A stretch of 64,000 nt of DNA from Diphasiastrum complanatum (GCA_029204225.1 CM055093.1:3398974-3462973); one strand, 5' to 3'. Counted from the first letter of the stretch, positions 22,372-34,127 are shown. The notes: generated by a model not told the origin, from the sequence alone. Made by a program: numbers and translations.

Positions 22372-23239
22372 ATGGCCTGCTCATCCTCTGAAGACTCTGG
22401 CGCCAAACAGGTGATCTAGCATGACATCCTCGAGGCCATGCAGATTTGGCCTCTACCCTCTGACATTCTGATCCAACCATGGCTGCAGACAACCGGCCCA
22501 CTCCTTGAAGCAATGGATTTTTACTCAGCTCTCTTTCATTCTGAGATTAACATGGGCCTCGCCCTTCACGCTTACACCACCTGGGACGAGGACAAGGCCC
22601 GTTTCCACTTCCTGTACCAAGGTACCACGTACAAGGTTAGGATTAACGTCGACTCGATGACCACTGTTGGCATTATGCTCTTTGATCATCAACCCATTGT
22701 CACGCCAAGCTCTGATCAAGCCATTCGTCACCCAAACCACACCAAAAATTCCCATCCAGACTGACAATGCTTACCTGATAGAAGCTATCACGGGACCCGT
22801 CATTCAAGTAGCTGCGCATCTGTTGAATAACTTTCTAGTTATTTCAACATTTCGCAAGGACATAATCCAGTCTACGCTGCTGAGTCAGATAGTGAAATCC
22901 TTCCTGGAATTTCCTAACCCCTCCGTTGTGCCATATGACTGGCATAGCTTCCTTATTCGAGAACTAACAAACTCCATCAAACCCAACAATCGTGAGCGAA
23001 TCGCAGCAGGCCCCCTGTTGTGTAACTTTGCATGCACACTTCTCGAGGTGAAAGTGCGTGGTTTCCAATGCTCATCTCTCCTGTCTACCCTTGTGCCACA
23101 TACTAACCTTTACCCACCATCTCAAGCATCTACCTCCTCCCAACCTGCAGTCATTAACACAACGGCCAGAAAACGAATGTGTGGTGCTGCCTCTACATCC
23201 ACATCTCCACCTGTTACCCAAAGACGTGTCTCCACCTAA
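22372..23239 (+). pseudogene. Unknown retroelement-linked ORF, first part (broken)
   Basis: An ATG at 22372 opens MACSSSEDSGAKQVI and hits a TAG at 22418. The same frame then continues with HDILEAMQIWPLPSD, an aromatic-rich segment (AYTTWDEDKARFHFLYQGTTY) and stops at 22762. A frameshift in the 22670-22760 overlap leads to a frame to 23239 with QTDNAYLIEAITGPVIQVAA, FRKDIIQSTLLSQIVKSF and a Ser/Pro/Thr-rich end. No known domain is recognised. It resembles no gag, pol or chromodomain sequence elsewhere in this window. It may be an extra ORF of a Gypsy element, a gag variant or a captured gene. Frames decay in the same style as nearby dead elements. Confidence 0.45.
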
Positions 23240-25477
23240 CTACTCCATCAACCACCGCCACTTCTTCTTCCGTGCAACCCCCCACTCCAATTTATGTTGT
23301 CGCTACCTCTCTTCCTATTCCATCCACATCTGTTTCTGTGTCCATCCCCGTTTCTTCTGTTGATACCACTCCTACTTCTCTTCCAGTGTCCGCTGCTCCA
23401 TCCATCACCATCGCATCCTCCATTACTCCTGCCACCACCGTTGCTCCTCTTACATTCAACCCTTCTGATTTGCAACTGTCTCCCGACACTCTGGCATGGA
23501 TGCAAGTTATCGATTTTTCACCCACACGCCAGACACTTTCTGCTCCATCCTCACCTTCTTCCATACTCCACACCACCCTTCAGTTACCCACTGTTCCTCC
23601 CATCCTCTCGTTCGGACAAACCGTCCTCACCCTTGTTTCCACAGTTGTTTCTCACACCCCACCCGCTTCGCCAAAGGTTGCCGAGGGTAGCCAACCGTTG
23701 CCTGATGACGCATTTGTACAAATAGTTTTTGTAGAATCACTAGATCAGGCTGACCCTACCGCCCCAGATGGCATCATGACAAATGAAAACTTGATCGAAG
23801 ACAATGACGACAAAATTCCACAAGTCGTCGGGGCCGATACAACACAAGCCCCTGCCAAGGCCAGTGTACCTTTCCACGGATCTAACGACGACGTACCAAA
23901 CCCTAGGAAAATACAACCTGGATGCGGTAGCAACCAAAGCTATTCTGAAAAGCAGGGTACTATAGTTGGCAACGAGTAATACACAGCTGCGAGCAGACCT
24001 CACCAAGCTGCAGCAAGAGCTGATTCTAGCTCAGCAACACGAACAAGCAGGGCACCAGGAGATTTCCAAGCTGCAGCAGAAGGAGGAGGTCCTAAACAAA
24101 TACATTCAAAGCCTCTCCAAAGCGCTGACTGAGGCCTCCACAAAGGTGCGGGAGCTTCAAGCTGAAGCATCCCAATGGCTTGTCCCCATCTAGGCGCAGC
24201 TTACACTTTTGGAAGCAGAGAAGATGCGCCTGGGGACGGAGGTTAAAGCCTTACAAGACGAGAAGCTCGCCTAGTTAGCTCAATCTGCACCAGACACAAG
24301 ACCGCTTTTCCAATCAGAGATGAATCTTCTACGACGTCAGGTGCAGATCTATAGCCAAACCCTCAACATCTACCAGGCGGAGTTCAATAAGTATCAGACA
24401 AGTGCAACGCAAGAGCTCGCCCAGGTCAAGCAAGCCCTCAAGGCATGCCAGAAATAAATGAAAACGACGGCCCAGCCCACCCCCGTGGTAATTCCACCGC
24501 CACCTAATTTTGACGCTGCACAAGCTAGTACCAGCCAAGATCAGAGCCAGCAGGTAGTAGGGGGATTTCAACCAGATCAAGGGTCCGAAGGCCAAGACCA
24601 AGGACAGACAGATGTCGCCGCTGAGACGCGAGACCAGATCCAAGGCGCAACCACCATCCACGGCCAAGCAACATCATCCAGAGGGTCACGAATGATATCT
24701 GTCAGCCGGGCCTTCCGAAGACCGAAATCCATGGAGGAGAACATCAATGAATTTTTATCCAAATAACTCCACGAGTCATCAAGAGGCGGCTGGCAGATAT
24801 CATTCTCAGCTCAGACCATCAAGGGAAAAGAACTACAAGCCTTACCCGCCCTCCAACGAAAACTGGAGTGGCGACAGCAGTTATTTGAGAGAGACCCTAC
24901 GGCCATCAGGGCTTACGTGATGAGTCTGCAACAATTACGGGTGAGCGCACATTTCTTGCCATGTCCAAGAAGATCCAAATGGGCGGAATGCGGCACTCCT
25001 CTGGACTGGATCACACTCAACAATTTCAACTGGCCAATCATCAAATCCGAATATGGGTGGACAACGGATGTAGACGCCAGAAGGGCTCTCTCCGCATTCG
25101 CCAGTCACTACATCAATTGCCCCGATCCCATAGTCCGCACGGCAGCCACTTACGCCCGGGACTTGGAATATTTAATGGGCATTGAAACAAAATGGGATGA
25201 TTTCCTTCCCTCCATATTTTTTGATCCAAATAAGGCGCTCGCTTCCGACAAAGTCGAAGACCAACTGCCAGTTGCTTGCGTATATTACCGAGCTGCATTC
25301 CTTGGAGATCCCTGGACGAAACGATTCCAAGCATGGGTGGATCAAGAATGGCTGACAGGAGTCCACAAGTCCTTCCACATGCCAAAGGACTCAAAGAAAC
25401 TGGACCGTCTCAACTTCATGGAAGACGTTACGGAATATCTCATCCACCAGAGGCGGTCCAAGAGAACGCTCTACTAA
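23179..25477 (+). pseudogene. Unknown LTR-adjacent ORF: Ser/Pro-rich, coiled coil, C-terminal domain
   Basis: Frame 23179-23979 is Ser/Pro/Thr/Val-rich low-complexity sequence. The next frame, open from 23966 to 25477 except for four stops (24191 TAG, 24272 TAG, 24455 TAA, 24764 TAA), gives about 500 codons. First comes a long heptad-rich coiled coil (QLRADLTKLQQELILAQQ to about 24450), then a Gln/Pro-rich spacer, then a Trp/Tyr-rich globular region ending in YLIHQRRSKRTLY. The C-terminal 120 residues recur at 44456-44836 with about 60% identity, again directly before an LTR. This points to past selection on the protein. No known family is recognised; env-like or gag-like roles are only guesses from position. 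Confidence 0.55.
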
Positions 25478-25505
25478 ACCGGCAGAGTGCCGCGGGATCG
25501 GCACT

Positions 25506-25739
25506 ACTTCAGGTCGTGGGTCCTGTTGGGGGTATTCCCAACAAAGTGTAAATAAATAAAATCCTCCAATAAAATGTGTTTCGAGGGCATGGCATCCTGC
25601 GTGTATAAGCCCATGGCCCAATGAGCACGCAATTGAAGTTGTAAATAAAATAAACTTGACTTGGGCCTTGTAATTAAAATAAAACCAGAGGCCCAATGTC
25701 ATTTTTAGACTTAGAGATCACTTTTTAGAGTTGGGTCCA
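25506..25739 (+). mobile_element. LTR fragment after the unknown ORF block
   Basis: Begins TGTTGGGGGTATTCCCAACA, itself an inverted repeat, 28 bases after the ORF stop. It contains CATCCTGCGTGTATAAGCCC and GGGCC blocks typical of the LTR family at 1380. It is cut at about 25740 by Copia sequence. Related fragments are at 35200-35429 (minus) and 44882-45075 (plus). Confidence 0.65.
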
Positions 25740-27010
25740 AAAGTATTCGGCAGTCTTGAATTTCGTGGTTGTTTCGTTTGCAGTATCTGCAGAATAGCTT
25801 CTTCTTTGTCTGCAAATTTGATTATTCCTTGTGCTGAGCTGGTTTCTTCTTGAGCAATATCCTTGCCTTTGAGGTCGATGAACTGATCCTCGATAAAGAT
25901 TGTATCCCGGCTATACAAGATTTGCTGGGTATCAGGATCGTACAGCTTATAGGTGTTATCAGACGAAGTATATCCGATCAGGATGGTCTTGAGGCCTTGG
26001 AAGTCCAATTTCTTCCTTGTGTCTTTTGGGATCTGTGCGTAGGCAATGCACCCAAACACTCTTAGGTTCTTCAAAGAAGGCTTAGAGCCTGTCCACACCT
26101 CGTGGGGTATCTTGTCTGAGAGGGCCTTGGTCGAACATCTGTTCTGGAGGTAAGCTGTAGTGGAGACAGCTTCAGCCCAGAATCTCTTGCACAACAATGC
26201 ATGCAATAGCATACACTTAGCAGATTCGACCAGAGTACGGTTCTTCCTCTCAGCTAAGCCATTAGACTGAGGACTGTAAGGAGTGATGAATTGCTGCTCA
26301 ATGCCTTGGCTTTGGCAGTACTCCTTAAACTCGACAGAGATGTATTCTCCACCATTGTTTGACCTTAAGGCCTTGATCGTCCTTCCAGTTTTCTTTTCTG
26401 CATGCTCCTTGAAGATTCTGAAGTAGTTGAAAGCTTCTGATTTCTTCTTTATGAAATACACCATCGTCCTTTTGGAGAATTCATCAATTATAAAATACTT
26501 GGCATCCTTCAACGAAGGATTTTTCATCGGGCCACAAATATCTGAATAAACAACATCTACTAATCCTCTAGGAATATGTTGATGGCTTGACTTAAATGGT
26601 TTTCTAGTCTGTTTACCAACTAGACAGTCTTGACAGATAGGTAACTCGACTTTTTCACTAGGATAGTCGAGATCAAGAACAATAGATTGTCTAGACATTC
26701 GTTGTACAATAGCATGATTTAAATGACCAAGTCTATAATGCCAAAGTAGACCTTTATTTATATGAATTGAAGTACTGAGAGCCTGACTAGAGGCATAAAA
26801 GCAATGACTTAATTTATGCAAGTATCCATGTCTCTTTCTGAGTGCTAGGATCTTGTCTGTCCTATCAACTACTTTACATTGATCACATTCGAATTCTACT
26901 CTGTGTCCTAGAACTGTCATTCTGCTTACATAGAGCAGATTCGTAGATATATGAATTGAAGTACTGAGAGCCTGACTAGAGGCAGAAAAGCAATGACTTA
27001 ATCTATACAA
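25718..27010 (-). pseudogene. Copia integrase (C1)
   Basis: 430 codons open: duplicated linker, GAG-pre-integrase (LLWHYRLGHLNHAIVQRMS), zinc finger C-x2-C (CQDCLVGKQTRKPF), core with YSDICGPM, ALRSNNGGEYIS and LAERKNRTLVES. The second catalytic aspartate of the RSDNGGEY motif is Asn here, so strand transfer is not expected. The frame ends in YDPDTQQILYSRDTIFIEDQF and then runs into a rearranged piece. It is one stop codon (27011-27013) away from the protease frame. Confidence 0.9.
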
Positions 27011-27132
27011 CTATCCATGTCTCTTTCCGAGTGCTAGGATCTTGCCTATCCTATCAACTACTTTACATTGATCACATTCGAATTCTACTCTGTGTCCTAG
27101 ATCTGTGATTTTGCTTACAAAGAGCAGATTTG
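26755..27132. repeat. 189-bp tandem duplication inside Copia pol
   Basis: Two adjacent units each encode TNLLxVS, LGHRVEFECDQCKVVDR, KILAL-KRHG and SQALSTSIHI. The same order occurs only once in the relative at 41285-43590. The duplication is in frame (63 codons) and about 95% conserved, so it is fairly recent. Confidence 0.85.
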
Positions 27133-27433
27133 TAGATAACTTTGGTACATATAGGACTTTAGAGAGTAGCTTAGACTGATCATTTGCAAAGCATAATCTT
27201 ATAGTGCCTTCACCTTTAATAGCTTGTGTGCTATTGTCGCCAATGTAAACAAAATTTTGGGTACTGTAAGGTGTATAGGACTCAAAACAACCAATGAGAC
27301 TAGTCATGTGTTGAGTGGCTCCGGAATCTAGGAACCAAGAACTGTCGCCAGATGCTTCTTGATGGTTGGTCATGAAGGCATCATGATCTGTTTCTTGAAT
27401 AGGTTGTGGAGCTTCTGCAGCTGCATTTGCCAC
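27011..27433 (-). pseudogene. Copia protease (C1)
   Basis: Active site WFLDSGATQHMTS is intact and is followed by the usual SYTPYSTQNFVYIGDNS and LSTNLLFVSKITDLG segments. Ends at a TAG in the first unit of the 189-bp duplication. Confidence 0.85.
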
Positions 27434-28171
27434 TTGATTTGACTGTCCCTTGCTATTGTTCTTCGCTTGAAGTATTCAGTAGTCTTCAATTTCGTGGTTG
27501 TTTCGTTTGCAGTATCTGCAGAATAGCTTCTTCTTTGTCTACAGATTCGTCTGTTCCTTGTGCTGAGCTGGTTTCTGGTCAAGCTTTGATTACTTCGGAC
27601 CTTTCTTCTTCTTCTGCTTTATCATGCTCTTGTTGGTGTACAAGGTGTGAGAATCAGTTGAGAAACTAGAGGCTTCATTCCTTTGTGTGTCTTCCTGCAA
27701 CAACATAGTAATGATTCTCGAAAGAGTCAATTCTGGATGAGTCGTGATGATCTTCACCCAGCTGACGTAAGAACTTGACAAGCTTGTAAGCAGTTGCATC
27801 ACTGCGTCTTGATTGTCTATGACAAATCCGACAACGGCTATTTGTCTTAGCAAATTCTTGAATTGATTAATGTGATTCTGCAGAGAATCACCATTCGTCA
27901 TCTTGAGGGAGTAGCATTTCTTCTTGAGATGTAGCTTGGAAGCTATATCTCGCACTCCGTATAGTGTGCTCAAGATGTCCCAGACTACTTTTGATGTCTG
28001 AGTCTCGGATACATGGCCGATCTGGGTATCCATGATGTTGAGGATGATCAGCGCGAAAGCTTTTCCATCCTTCAACTTCCATCTGGCGATTGTCGCGTCG
28101 TCCACTTCGGGTTTTCCTTCTGCACCTGTAACAACGTCGTACAATTCTTTTGTCATTAGTATAGTTTTCAT
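27434..28171 (-). pseudogene. Copia gag (C1)
   Basis: Frame 28171-27590 (193 codons) is a UBN2-type gag: ATIARWKLKDGKAFALIILN, SKVVWDILSTLYGVRD, LHLKKKCYSLKMTNGDSLQNHINQFKNLL. A frameshift at about 27590 leads to a charged segment (27582-27434) where the zinc-knuckle would be (ICRQRRSYSADTANETT frame). The start codon at 28171 is an ATG with KTILMTKELYD. Confidence 0.85.
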
Positions 28172-28385
28172 CTTAAATTTTCACAGATGGTAATTGGCTC
28201 CATCAACCTTGTCCATGATAGGACTGGCTTTCCCTCAGAAATCCATGTGGAAGAATTAGTCTAAGTGATAAGAGAAACTATCAGTGACTTAAGTATGAAA
28301 ATATGACAATTACAGAACAAGAAAACAATTACTATATCGGCTAGTAGAGTCTTGTACTAAGGAAGCTAATCAAGCTATGAAGATA

Positions 28386-28397
28386 GCTCTGATACCA
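28386..28397 (-). other. Primer-binding site of Copia C1
   Basis: Minus strand TGGTATCAGAGC, perfect initiator tRNA-Met type, directly next to the LTR start at 28398. Confidence 0.93.
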
Positions 28398-29180
28398 TGT
28401 TGGAAAGAGGGGGAGAATAAATCACGAACACAAACGAGATACGAACTCGAACAAGAAACGAACGAGAAGCGAACTCGAACGGAAAATGTTCGTGTGCAGC
28501 GGAATGAATTATTTGACTCTCTCCGTAAGCATGACTACGCCTATCATAATGAAGAGAACTTTAATGGATGAAGCGCTAGATGAATAATTTGTCGTGAATT
28601 GCAAGACAAATTATCTGTCGCACATGATTCGCGAAGAGCTAGACTGTGCTCGACTGATAATTTGTCGCAAATTGTTCGCGAAAGACAAGACTAAAAGTTG
28701 ATCGTCTATTACCAGAAAGAGCAGCTAGAAAGATCAGACAAAATGAAGAACAAGCATAGCAATATTAACACAGATCTGAATGCAGAACAAAGAGTTGTAT
28801 CGGATTAAGTATATCATGTATACAAGTTAATAATGCAGTAGAGCACGATATAATAGCGGACGAAATCGCGTGCCCTACGAAGTTTATTTTTTTTGTAATG
28901 AAAAATAAAACCTCTTCTCTTAGTCTCTTCTTCACTCACTTGATCATCTGATCATCATCATAATCTGGATGGTGTCCAGAATACGTATATATACATAATA
29001 TTACAGGTGTCCAGATGTGAAAGTACAGAGTGGATGTGCTGTCTGTAGGAGATTGTGAGTGGCTACAATCGTTGTCCAATCTGTTAGCACAACTGCATGG
29101 AGTGAGTGTAAAAAGGGTGCGACGTCAGCCAGTGCTGAAGTGAACATTGGTGATGATGCAAAAAGTGGGTCACTCCAGAA
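28398..29180 (-). mobile_element. 5' LTR of Copia C1 (right part lost)
   Basis: Starts TGTTGGAAAGAGG next to the primer site. Similar to the LTR pieces at 40918-41277, 43600-44246 and, at its start, 59153. A TATA-like TATATATACG on the minus strand lies near 28986. About 200 bp of LTR end present in the 43600-44246 copy is missing: at 29180 it joins an integrase fragment of opposite orientation. Confidence 0.8.
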
Positions 29181-30000
29181 GAACGATGGTGTATTTCATA
29201 AAGAAAAAATTAGAAGCTTTCAATTGCTTCAGAATCTTCAAGGAGCATGCAAAAAAGGAGACTAAAAGGACGATCAAGGCCCTAAGGTCAGAAACGGTGG
29301 AGAATACATCTCTGTCGAGTTTAAGGAGTATTGCCAAAGCCAAAGCATTGAGCAGCAATTCATCACTCCTTATAGTCCTCAGTCTAATGGCTTAGCTGAG
29401 AGGAAGAACCGTACTCTGGTCGAATCTGCTAAGTGTATGTTATCGCATGCATTGTTGCGCAAGAGATTCTGGGCTGAAGTTGTCTCCACAGTAGCTTACC
29501 TCCAGAACAGATGTTCGACCAAGGCCCTCTCAGACAAGACACCCCATGAGGTGTGGACAGGCTCTAAGCCTTCTTTGAAGAACTTAAGAGTGTTCGGGTG
29601 CATTGCCTACATGCAGATTTCAAAAGACACAAGGAAGAAATTGGACTTCCAAGGTCTCAAGACCATCCTGATCAGATATACTTTGTCTGATAACACCTAC
29701 AAGATGATACCCAGCAAATCTTGTATAGCCGGGATACAGTCTTTATCGAGGATCAATTCGTCGACCTCAAAGGAAAGGATATTGCTCAAGAAGAACCTAC
29801 ATCTCCTGCCATTGATACGACAGTCCGAGCTTCTGGCTCAGGCGTGTCTATTGTCGACCCACTTCGAGACAGCGAATCGGACGAAGATGTTGCTTCTACC
29901 CAGCAACAAGTCCCAAAAATTCAGTCGAATCCTCCCAGAAGATCAAGCCGAATGTGGACACAGCCCACAAGGTATACTCCTGAGTCTACCTATCTCTTAA
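29181..30000 (+). pseudogene. Copia integrase C-terminal side (C2)
   Basis: Frameshifted at 29290-29430 around the catalytic core (TVENTSLSSLRS is the NGGEYISVEF region in another frame). Frame 29437-29715 is clean: RKRFWAEVVSTVAYLQNRCSTK, VWTGSKPSLKNLRVFGCIAY. After a shift at about 29700 the hinge reads out of frame. Confidence 0.85.
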
Positions 30001-30713
30001 TGCAGAAACCGATGACAATCGAAGAGGCACTTAGCCAACCAGACTCTGATCTCTGGAAAAAAGTCATGGACAGAGAGTATTCCTCTCTGATCAAGAATCA
30101 GACATGGTCATTATTCAAAGCTCCTATTGGCTGCAATATTATTGATTGCAAATGGATCTTTAAGATCAAATATGATGCCAACGGAGCAATTGATCGAAGG
30201 AAGGCTAGACTAGTAGCACGAGGATTCACCCAGATCCTGAATGTCTACTACAGTGAGACTTTTAGTCCAGTCGTCAAACATTCGTCGATCCGAATGCTCT
30301 TGTCTTATGTTGCAGCTGCCGACCTCGAAGTACATCAACTTGATGTACAAACAGCCTATCTGAATGGAGTAATACAAGAAGATATCTACATGATCCAGCC
30401 CGAAGGATATATTCCGGAAGACATGAAGAATCATGTCTGTAAACTCCACAAAGCACTGTACGGCTTGACACAGTCTGCCAAAGCTTGGTTTCAGAGGATC
30501 AACACATTCCTCATTGAACAAGGATTCAAACCAAGCACTACTAATTACAACGTTTTTTCAAGGTCAGTGCAAGAATCCTTCATTATCATCACCTTGTACG
30601 TTGATGATACGTTGCTCTTCAGCAACAATACCAAAATGGTCAAGGATGCAAAACAGATGTTGTTCTCAAAATTCGACATGACTATCTTGGAATTCAAATC
30701 CGGGGAGACATAG
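29721..30713 (+). pseudogene. Copia reverse transcriptase (C2)
   Basis: About 330 codons: hinge, then EALSQPDSDLWKKVMDREYS, IDCKWIFKIKYDANGAIDRRKARLVARGF, YSETFSPVVKHSSIRMLL, LDVQTAYLNG, YGLTQSAKAWF, and the catalytic LYVDDTLLFSN. The active site is intact; only the end is broken by a frameshift and TAG near 30711. A normal Copia RT would go on as one frame into RNase H. Confidence 0.9.
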
Positions 30714-31565
30714 CAAATCGACTGATTTACATCACTCAACAAAGGTATCTTCACAATGTTCTTAACATATACAATTTGATGAATTATAAATTAGCTCACT
30801 CACCAATGGATCCAGGCCTGCATTTGTCAAAGGACCAATGTCCATAGACCAAGCAAGAAGAGGAGCAGATGAGAGAATATTCGTATCGATCGATACTTGG
30901 ATCTCTCATGTACGCAAAGGTCTGTACAAGATCAAATATTACTATTGCTCACTCAGCCAATATATGGCTAATCCTGGCATTACCCATTGGAAGGCTCTTA
31001 TTCGAGTCATGAGATATATTCGAGCTACCATGGACCAGTACATCTGTTATGGAGATGTCAGCAACAACAATCTTCATCGGCTCAATGGCTATTCTGATGC
31101 AAGCTGGGGAGGAGATGCAGACAATCGTAAATCCACATCTGGATTTACATTCTTCTTCAACGGCGGTCCTATTTCATGAAACAGTCATAAGCAAACCTTT
31201 ATCGCACTTTTTTCTACTGAAGTAGAATACATTGCTACTTCTCAATCTATTAAGAAAGCATTTTGGTTGAGAAATTTGTTGTCAGACATAAATCTGTATC
31301 AGTACATCCCCACAATTTTCTTTTGTGATAACTAAAGTGCTATTGCCTTATCGGCCAACCCTAGATTTCATTCTAGGAGTAAGCACATTGAGATCAGATA
31401 TCACTACATCAGGGGCAAGGTTCTCGACAGGGAGGTAAGCTTAACGTACTGCAGAACGTAGGACATGGTTGCGGAAATTTTCACGAAAGCACTCAATATT
31501 AATGCACACAACAAATTTTGTGCATTGCTCAGTCTGAAGATCAAGGCATTCACAGATCCAAATTA
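30714..31565 (+). pseudogene. Copia RNase H (C2)
   Basis: Readable with three or more in-frame stops and a shift: NPGITHWKALIRVMRYI, GYSDASWGGDADNRKSTSGF, then ALFSTEVEYIAT, where the usual STEAEY is changed, and SANPRFHSRSKHIEI. The stop at 31563 is the original pol terminator. Confidence 0.85.
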
Positions 31566-31573
31566 AGTGGGGG

Positions 31574-31700
31574 TGTTGGATTTACTCCTTCTACTCTCCT
31601 AAATCCCATTTTTAGTCTACCTCCATTCTTGCTGCATATTTACTAACGTTGTCACGCAGCCTGCATATTTACACGAAAATTCGCACAGACGAATAAAGGG
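31574..31700 (+). mobile_element. 3' LTR start of Copia C2 (truncated)
   Basis: TGTTGGATTTACTCC follows the G-rich tract. The 127 bases match, in reverse, the LTR end at 44110-44246 (CTGCATATTTACTAACG, CGCACAGACGAATAAAGGGC). Then low-complexity GAATGR-type sequence begins. Confidence 0.8.
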
Positions 31701-32015
31701 CTAAGAATGAATGGACAGGAGTTAATGGATAGGAATAGGAGTGAACGAATAGGAATAGTAGGCAAATGAAGTAATAGAATGAACCATGAGGAATACAATC
31801 AGGAATGAACGTTGACGAATAAGAATGATGATGAAATGGGAATAAGATCAATATGAATGAATGAATGAATGGAATGGGAATGGGAATAGAATAGAATGGA
31901 AATAGAAAGGAATAGAAATATAATAGAATAAAATGAATAGATGAATGTTAGAATAGGATGCTAGAATCGGATGTTAGAATAGAATAAATGATTGTTAGAA
32001 TAGAACGAATGTTGA
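31700..32015. repeat. Degenerate GAATR/GGAAT simple repeat
   Basis: Over 300 bp of interspersed GAATG, GGAATAG, GAATAGAAT and ATGTTAGAATAG words on the plus strand, nearly free of C. It lies between a truncated Copia LTR and another Copia LTR. No coding sense is expected from it. Confidence 0.75.
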
Positions 32016-32039
32016 AAAATTGTCTGTGTTTGGCAACTA

Positions 32040-32839
<800 letters not shown>

Positions 32840-32859
<20 letters not shown>

Positions 32860-33531
32860 CTCTCTCTTCAACTAATTTTAGCATAGACTTTGAGAATACT
32901 CCAAGTGAAGTCCTATGCTTTGTAAACAAGTCTTTTCCAAGAGCTTTGGTGAAGTTATCAGCTACACATTCCTTTGAAGACACATGTTGAAGCTTTGCCT
33001 CCTTTGCCATGACTTGTTCTCTCACAAAGTGATATTCCACCTCAATATGCTTGCTCCTAGCATGAAAAATAGGATTGTTTGCCAACTTTTGGGCTGATTG
33101 GTTGTCACAAAAGATGATTGGGATCTCTGGAAAATCTAGCAAGTTAAGATCCTTCATCATCCTCTTGATCCATACCATCTCCTTTGTGCAATTAGTAAGG
33201 GCTTTGTACTCGGCCTCACTAGATGACAATGAAATAGTGGCTTGTTTCTTCGACATCCATGATATAGCTCCATCACCTATGAAAATACAATGTGCACTTA
33301 TGGATTTTCTATCCATTTGATCTCCAACAAAGTACGAATCTGAAAATCCATACAAATTAGGTGATGATCCCTCATACAATATGCCAAAATCTCGAGTTCC
33401 CAAGATATATCTTAAAACTCTCTTTCCTAGCTTCCAATGCTCCTCACTAGAATCTTGCATAAATTGGCTTAATCTACCAACACAATAGCTTAGATTTAGT
33501 TTTGTGATGGTTAGATATATAAGTGAACCAA
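32840..33531 (-). pseudogene. Copia RNase H and RT end (fragment B)
   Basis: Open frame with IGSLIYLTITKLNLSYCV, the RNase H DSYFVGDQMDRKS (the SDSDFAGD motif has S-Y for S-D), SLSSSEAEYKAL and ARSKHIEVEYHFV. It is split from its upstream part, found at 35075-35160, by the insertion at 33532-35069. Stop TAG is inside the LTR. Confidence 0.9.
33527..33531. repeat. Target-site duplication ACCAA (left copy)
   Basis: ACCAA before TGTTGTGG at 33532 equals ACCAA at 35070-35074 after CACAACA. The two halves of the Copia RT reading on both sides fit together, confirming an insertion. Confidence 0.88.
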
Positions 33532-33942
33532 TGTTGTGGATATTTTCTATACACAAATAAATAGATGGGTCTGTTGGACAAGGCTTACCTAGTGGTCCCC
33601 ACCATAGTACACTATACAGTTAGAATTATAAGTGCGAGGGCACTGACATCATGCATGTGTAAGCCCTACCCAATGAGCACATTGCTAGTTGTTTTAAGTT
33701 GTTCCATACAGACTTGGGCCCTAGGTGTAAATAAAATAAGCTAAAGCCCAAAGTTTAAGTTACAAACTCAAGATGCAAATAAGGAATCTAATTTGGTCAA
33801 AGTAATCACATGATTCATGTGACTTGCTTTGTGCTTGCTTAGAACCATTAGATTTAAGTTGTGTTTGTTTGAAGAGCTTGGATTAGAATCTTTGTCCCAA
33901 TGAAGTGGCCAATCAGAGTGAAGGAGGCTCACCTTGGGAATC

Positions 33943-33950
33943 TATAAAAG
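33943..33950 (+). promoter_or_regulatory. TATA box of first LTR copy
   Basis: TATAAAAG, with a CCAAT-type motif upstream (33909-33913) and a TC tract starting 48 bases later. Confidence 0.5.
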
Positions 33951-33995
33951 AGAGCCATTTCTTTTGTATTGTATCTTCTATTCTATTCTAACAAA

Positions 33996-34127
<132 letters not shown>

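Larger units (their letters stand above)
25740..28397 (-). mobile_element. Copia fragment C1 (gag, protease, integrase)
   Basis: On the minus strand: primer site (28397-28386), leader, gag, protease and integrase. RT and RNase H are missing. Past the integrase, the sequence at 25850-25740 is not pol but a second copy of the gag zinc-knuckle region found at 27580-27470, so the 3' side was rearranged. A 189-bp segment between protease and integrase is duplicated. Stops and frameshifts make it non-functional. Confidence 0.88.
29181..31573 (+). mobile_element. Copia fragment C2 (integrase end, RT, RNase H)
   Basis: Plus-strand fragment of the same Copia family as C1. It starts inside the integrase (MVYFIKKKLEAFN) and runs to the pol stop at 31563 and a GGGGG tract at 31568. 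Its 5' half is absent. C1 and C2 thus lie head to head and each holds the half of pol that the other lacks. Confidence 0.88.

Noticed and set aside
22372-25477. Calling the unknown ORF block an envelope gene
   Set aside because: No signal peptide or convincing membrane segment is visible in the readable frames; only its position before the LTR resembles env.
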